NCBI GenBank assembly: GCA_028276145.1
Contig: JAPYWX010000013.1
Coordinates: 1 to 17,205, forward strand
DNA from: Spirochaetota bacterium
GTDB taxonomy: Bacteria > Spirochaetota > Brevinematia > DTOW01
DNA: 17,205 nucleotides
Direction: 5' to 3'
Of the stretch, positions 14,658 to 17,205 are shown in pieces. Made by a program: the position numbers and the translations under genes. Under the pieces are notes generated by a model. That model saw only the letters and a program-made list of their open reading frames with translations, did not search any database and was not told the DNA's origin. Numbering within the stretch: the first letter of the stretch is position 1; each line of letters starts with the position of its first letter.

Positions 14658-15393
14658 AGAATGAAATGTTAACATTTGTAACTAGGTTGGTTTTATCAAA
14701 ATCATCATAAGGAATGTAACCTCCTCCTTCTCCCGCTACTATATGTATGTTAATATTCGTATCTTCAAATGTTATATGGCACTCAATAGAGTCACCTCTA
14801 GATGACAGTATTTTGTCATAACTAGCAATAGGTATAACACTGCGGACATTCGTAATTTTGCCATTTCCGTCAAATACCCCTTCATACATACCAAGCCCGT
14901 AAACGCCCGAACCAATATTCGTTATATTCTCATCAAAGCCAGCAATAATGATCCTACCGCTGTTGGTTCCATATATCTCTATCCAATTGATCTCTACCCA
15001 GAATGAGAAGATGACATTAGTTACATTGTTTTGCTTAAGAGTCTCTTTTATCAAAGCTAAGTGCCTGGTAGAAGGTTCATCTTTGAAAATGTGTATGAGC
15101 CCAATACCTTTACCACCATAACCAAGACCTGGATAGTATATAGACCAAATAGACACTTCGTTAGTAAATAAGGTATACATTACGTTCTTATCTTTGTCTA
15201 TTAATACATAGTAATAGTTACTACTGAAGGCTATTATATTGGTACTATTTACGCCTGTCCGAATTTTAAAAAGCATGGTCCAGTCATAATAAAATTCTAG
15301 TGGATCTTCTATCACTACTTCAGGTTCTTTCGAGCAAGAGAAAGAGATTAAGGAAATAGCTATTAAGATAAAGAAGATTGATATCTTTCTCAT
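14656..15393 (-). CDS. Predicted lipoprotein 2, coupled to the metalloprotease
   Basis: This 245-residue protein has a lipoprotein signal (MRKISIFFILIAISLISFSC, Cys20; lipobox SFSC is relaxed). It is paralogous to lipoprotein 1, sharing the YYYVLIDKDK, LKQNNVTN, IIIAGFDENITNI, VYGLGMYEGVFDG and NISF blocks. No known domain is recognised; it looks β-rich. ATG 15393 lies 3 bp after the protease stop, and its Shine-Dalgarno AGGAGG (15400-15405) is the last two Arg codons of the protease, so the two are tightly coupled. The lipoprotein could be a substrate, inhibitor or partner of the protease; that is inference from context. Confidence 0.82.
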   Translation of the reverse strand: MRKISIFFILIAISLISFSCSKEPEVVIEDPLEFYYDWTMLFKIRTGVNSTNIIAFSSNYYYVLIDKDKNVMYTLFTNEVSIWSIYYPGLGYGGKGIGLIHIFKDEPSTRHLALIKETLKQNNVTNVIFSFWVEINWIEIYGTNSGRIIIAGFDENITNIGSGVYGLGMYEGVFDGNGKITNVRSVIPIASYDKILSSRGDSIECHITFEDTNINIHIVAGEGGGYIPYDDFDKTNLVTNVNISF

Positions 15394-15396
15394 ATT

Positions 15397-17100
15397 CTAC
15401 CTCCTGTAAAGATTTCTTATTGCTTCTATATCCTTTGGTTTTATATTGGCAAATACTTTTTGATAATATTTACTACCAAGAGCCCTACCAAGTATACTAT
15501 CTAAGTCTCCAGATCTAGTTCTAGCTGGTATGATATCTGTTATTATCCAGTTTGTCACATAATTTGTTTTAATGTTGTTAGTGTTTGTGTATATGTTCGT
15601 AATAACATAATTTGTGTTCGTTATCACCTCAGTTGGGAAAATAGTATCAACATGGTTTGTGTCGGCACGCGTTTTGTTTGTTATTACTAAACTTATGAAA
15701 TAATTCGTCACAACAACATTGGTGTTTGTATATATATTGAAAATAACGTTTGTGTCTGTGTATATACCCCCAAGTGGAACAAGAATCGGTTTCTTCAAAA
15801 TGAATGGATGTGTATAATGCATTATAGAAAAATAATCATAACCTGTCACAAAGGCTGTTGGCTCTTGCTTTTCCACTATATTCTTTACCCACACCCAGTT
15901 GGGTATTCCTATAACTACTCTAAAAGGACCTATCCAAATCGTTACAAGTCTTGGTCTATACTCCCACCATCCTTTATCCTCTCTCACAATCCTGAACAAG
16001 TCTATCTTCTCATATTGATCTTTCACAGAAGAAGGAACTTCTTCCCAAATCACCTCAACATACTCATCTCTATCCCCTCTTTGATGTTCATGACTAAGCC
16101 CTAAAACATGCCCTAACTCATGTAAAACAGTTCTCATGTCAGCATTGTACTTTAGTATTATATATGACTGCCATCCACCATGACTCCCAACTGTTGCTGA
16201 TCCAGATATATTTGTATTTGAATTTATCAAATTAGTAGCTCTTACAATTACTTTACTTGCCAGCCCGATAGTTGTAAAGAAATCTGTCAACCAATCAGTC
16301 TTCTCTTCAAATCTAACCACCCCTGTCTCGCTACTCCACCTGTTCATACCTTCTATAACCTTGTTCCTAAGGTCCTGCGGGAAATTTTCTTCAAATTTGT
16401 ACCAAATTACACCATTGTTCCACTTCGGTGTTGAGAAAGTATAAAACCCTTGAGGTCTTATACCTACCTTGGATTGAGTAATCTCTACGCTTGAATTGCC
16501 ACCTTTCTCTATCTCTTCACTTACCGAATTTAGAGATTTTATGACCTCCTCTACATCCTCTCCCCTCGCCTGAGCATTGAGAATCTCCGTCGTTATCGCC
16601 CCCGGAAGTGTCTTCCTGTCTATAACCATATCATCACCTATTACTATGTTTCCTTCCTCATTTGTCTTTACCCCGGGTAAGCTCAAAGCAGGTGTAGGAT
16701 CCGGTGCTATCTTCTCTATCTCCTCCTGAAATTCCTTAATTATATTACTCAACTCCTCCCCTAAACTAACCTCAGCCTGACTGCCATCTCCCATTACCTT
16801 CATCCTCTTGAGTCCCAATAGCTTAACTCCACCTCTGGAGTTTAAGTAACTAGCTAACTTATCAAAGGTGATATTGTTGTTATTATCCGCAAAAGATCTC
16901 AAAGTAGGATCTTTTGTCATCATAGTGTACTCGTCAAGCACATCTAATGCTTTTTTGATAGTATTTGTCCAAGCGTTGAAGAAAGATTTGTAAGTTTGTA
17001 CAGCGGGATGTTCAACTTTGGGCTCAGGTGGAGTAGTACTCATACAGCCGTAAGAGGTGAGAAGCATAATCGCCCCCACAACAAAAATAGATGCTTTCAA
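15397..17100 (-). CDS. Astacin-like (M12A-type) zinc metalloprotease, probable lipoprotein
   Basis: This is a predicted extracytoplasmic endopeptidase of 567 residues from TTG 17100. I chose that start because AAAGG lies 6 nt upstream and it gives a normal K-hydrophobic signal ending at Cys19 (SYGC). A TTG at 17118 would add six residues. After a ~190-residue N-terminal region of unknown fold comes the catalytic domain: WNNGVIWYKFEENFP, then zinc motif HELGHVLGLSHEH (HExxHxxGxxH, H327/E328/H331/H337), and Met-turn SIMHY (425-429). A T-N-rich insertion (about 446-520) interrupts the domain before its final DIEAIRNLY helix. The last two codons supply the Shine-Dalgarno for lipoprotein 2. Confidence 0.87.
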   Translation of the reverse strand: MKASIFVVGAIMLLTSYGCMSTTPPEPKVEHPAVQTYKSFFNAWTNTIKKALDVLDEYTMMTKDPTLRSFADNNNNITFDKLASYLNSRGGVKLLGLKRMKVMGDGSQAEVSLGEELSNIIKEFQEEIEKIAPDPTPALSLPGVKTNEEGNIVIGDDMVIDRKTLPGAITTEILNAQARGEDVEEVIKSLNSVSEEIEKGGNSSVEITQSKVGIRPQGFYTFSTPKWNNGVIWYKFEENFPQDLRNKVIEGMNRWSSETGVVRFEEKTDWLTDFFTTIGLASKVIVRATNLINSNTNISGSATVGSHGGWQSYIILKYNADMRTVLHELGHVLGLSHEHQRGDRDEYVEVIWEEVPSSVKDQYEKIDLFRIVREDKGWWEYRPRLVTIWIGPFRVVIGIPNWVWVKNIVEKQEPTAFVTGYDYFSIMHYTHPFILKKPILVPLGGIYTDTNVIFNIYTNTNVVVTNYFISLVITNKTRADTNHVDTIFPTEVITNTNYVITNIYTNTNNIKTNYVTNWIITDIIPARTRSGDLDSILGRALGSKYYQKVFANIKPKDIEAIRNLYRR

Positions 17101-17121
17101 CAAGCACCTTTGAAGCAAAAA

Positions 17122-17140
17122 TCTTGGATACGATCCAAGA
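17122..17140. promoter_or_regulatory. Inverted repeat in the metalloprotease leader
   Basis: TCTTGGAT-ACG-ATCCAAGA is a perfect 8-bp inverted repeat with a 3-bp centre. It begins about 10 bp upstream of the AAAGG Shine-Dalgarno of the protease gene. It could be an operator or an mRNA hairpin. No clear σ70 promoter was found in the remaining 65 bp of the window. Confidence 0.45.
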
Positions 17141-17171
17141 AAAGATTTGTTAGAGTCAGCACCCCTTGTGC

Positions 17172-17199
17172 CTCTCTCTCTCTCTCTCTTATAGAGAGA
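17172..17199. repeat. (CT)9 dinucleotide tract with a facing GAGAGAG arm
   Basis: Nine CT units (17172-17189) are followed by TAT and AGAGAGA (17193-17199), which can pair with part of the tract as a 7-bp stem. On the minus strand this is a (GA)9 tract about 72-89 bp upstream of the protease start codon. Tracts of this length can change length by strand slippage. Confidence 0.75.
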
Positions 17200-17205
17200 A
17201 CTTAA

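Noticed and set aside
15808..16104. 98-codon plus-strand open frame within the metalloprotease
   Set aside because: It is antisense to the zinc-binding and Met-turn region, whose motifs are clear on the minus strand.

Overview
The window is AT-rich, densely coded DNA from what looks like a diderm bacterium. It carries lipoprotein signal peptides, a YajC homologue, a probable outer-membrane barrel protein and a σ54-type promoter. All proteins are ordinary bacterial types. The lysine/isoleucine-rich, T-N-dipeptide-rich secreted proteins and relaxed lipoboxes would suit a spirochaete-like lineage, but this is a weak inference because no taxonomic marker is present. There is no phage, transposon, CRISPR array or complete defence system.

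Left part (1-5385), mostly minus strand. The 5' two-thirds of radA is translationally coupled (ATGA overlap) to a small repeat protein of unknown function. Then comes ruvC on the plus strand, overlapping tail-to-tail with a compact minus-strand operon: yajC, tRNA-Ser(GCU), a 97-residue J-domain protein and an inositol-monophosphatase-family gene (suhB). Next upstream on the minus strand is ptsI (PEP-protein phosphotransferase, Enzyme I).

Middle part (5386-12516), plus strand. A 459-base divergent intergenic region is packed with miniature hairpins. It leads into a three-gene envelope operon (ABC-2-type permease, a secreted DUF4412-like protein, a β-barrel-like protein) that closes with a clear terminator. 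A polyprenyl (geranylgeranyl/farnesyl-type) diphosphate synthase follows. Then comes another hairpin-rich spacer ending in a near-perfect σ54 (-24/-12) promoter directly in front of clpB. Three tandem 13-bp palindromes lie about 110-160 bp upstream of that promoter. clpB ends in a strong terminator.

Right part (12515-17205), minus strand. An astacin-like zinc metalloprotease, probably a lipoprotein, has a T-N-rich insertion and drives a paralogous lipoprotein gene through a Shine-Dalgarno sequence encoded by its last two codons. Immediately downstream is what looks like a second, decayed copy of the same module: a 49-codon ORF matching only the protease C-terminus, followed by a second paralogous lipoprotein. 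Both lipoprotein genes end in an identical 35-nt sequence containing the stop codon and a hairpin. After these come a membrane-anchored protein and a membrane-anchored class I methyltransferase resembling the FAM173 family.

Three organism-level patterns stand out. First, several genes (ruvC, the prenyl synthase, the 163-residue membrane protein) have a -10 box 7-9 nt before a start codon that lacks a Shine-Dalgarno, suggesting leaderless or nearly leaderless mRNAs. Second, intergenic spacers contain many short hairpins with 3-4 nt loops closed mostly by GC...GC, built from different arm sequences; the real terminators share this design. Third, T-N dipeptides recur in the secreted proteins of the right-hand cluster.
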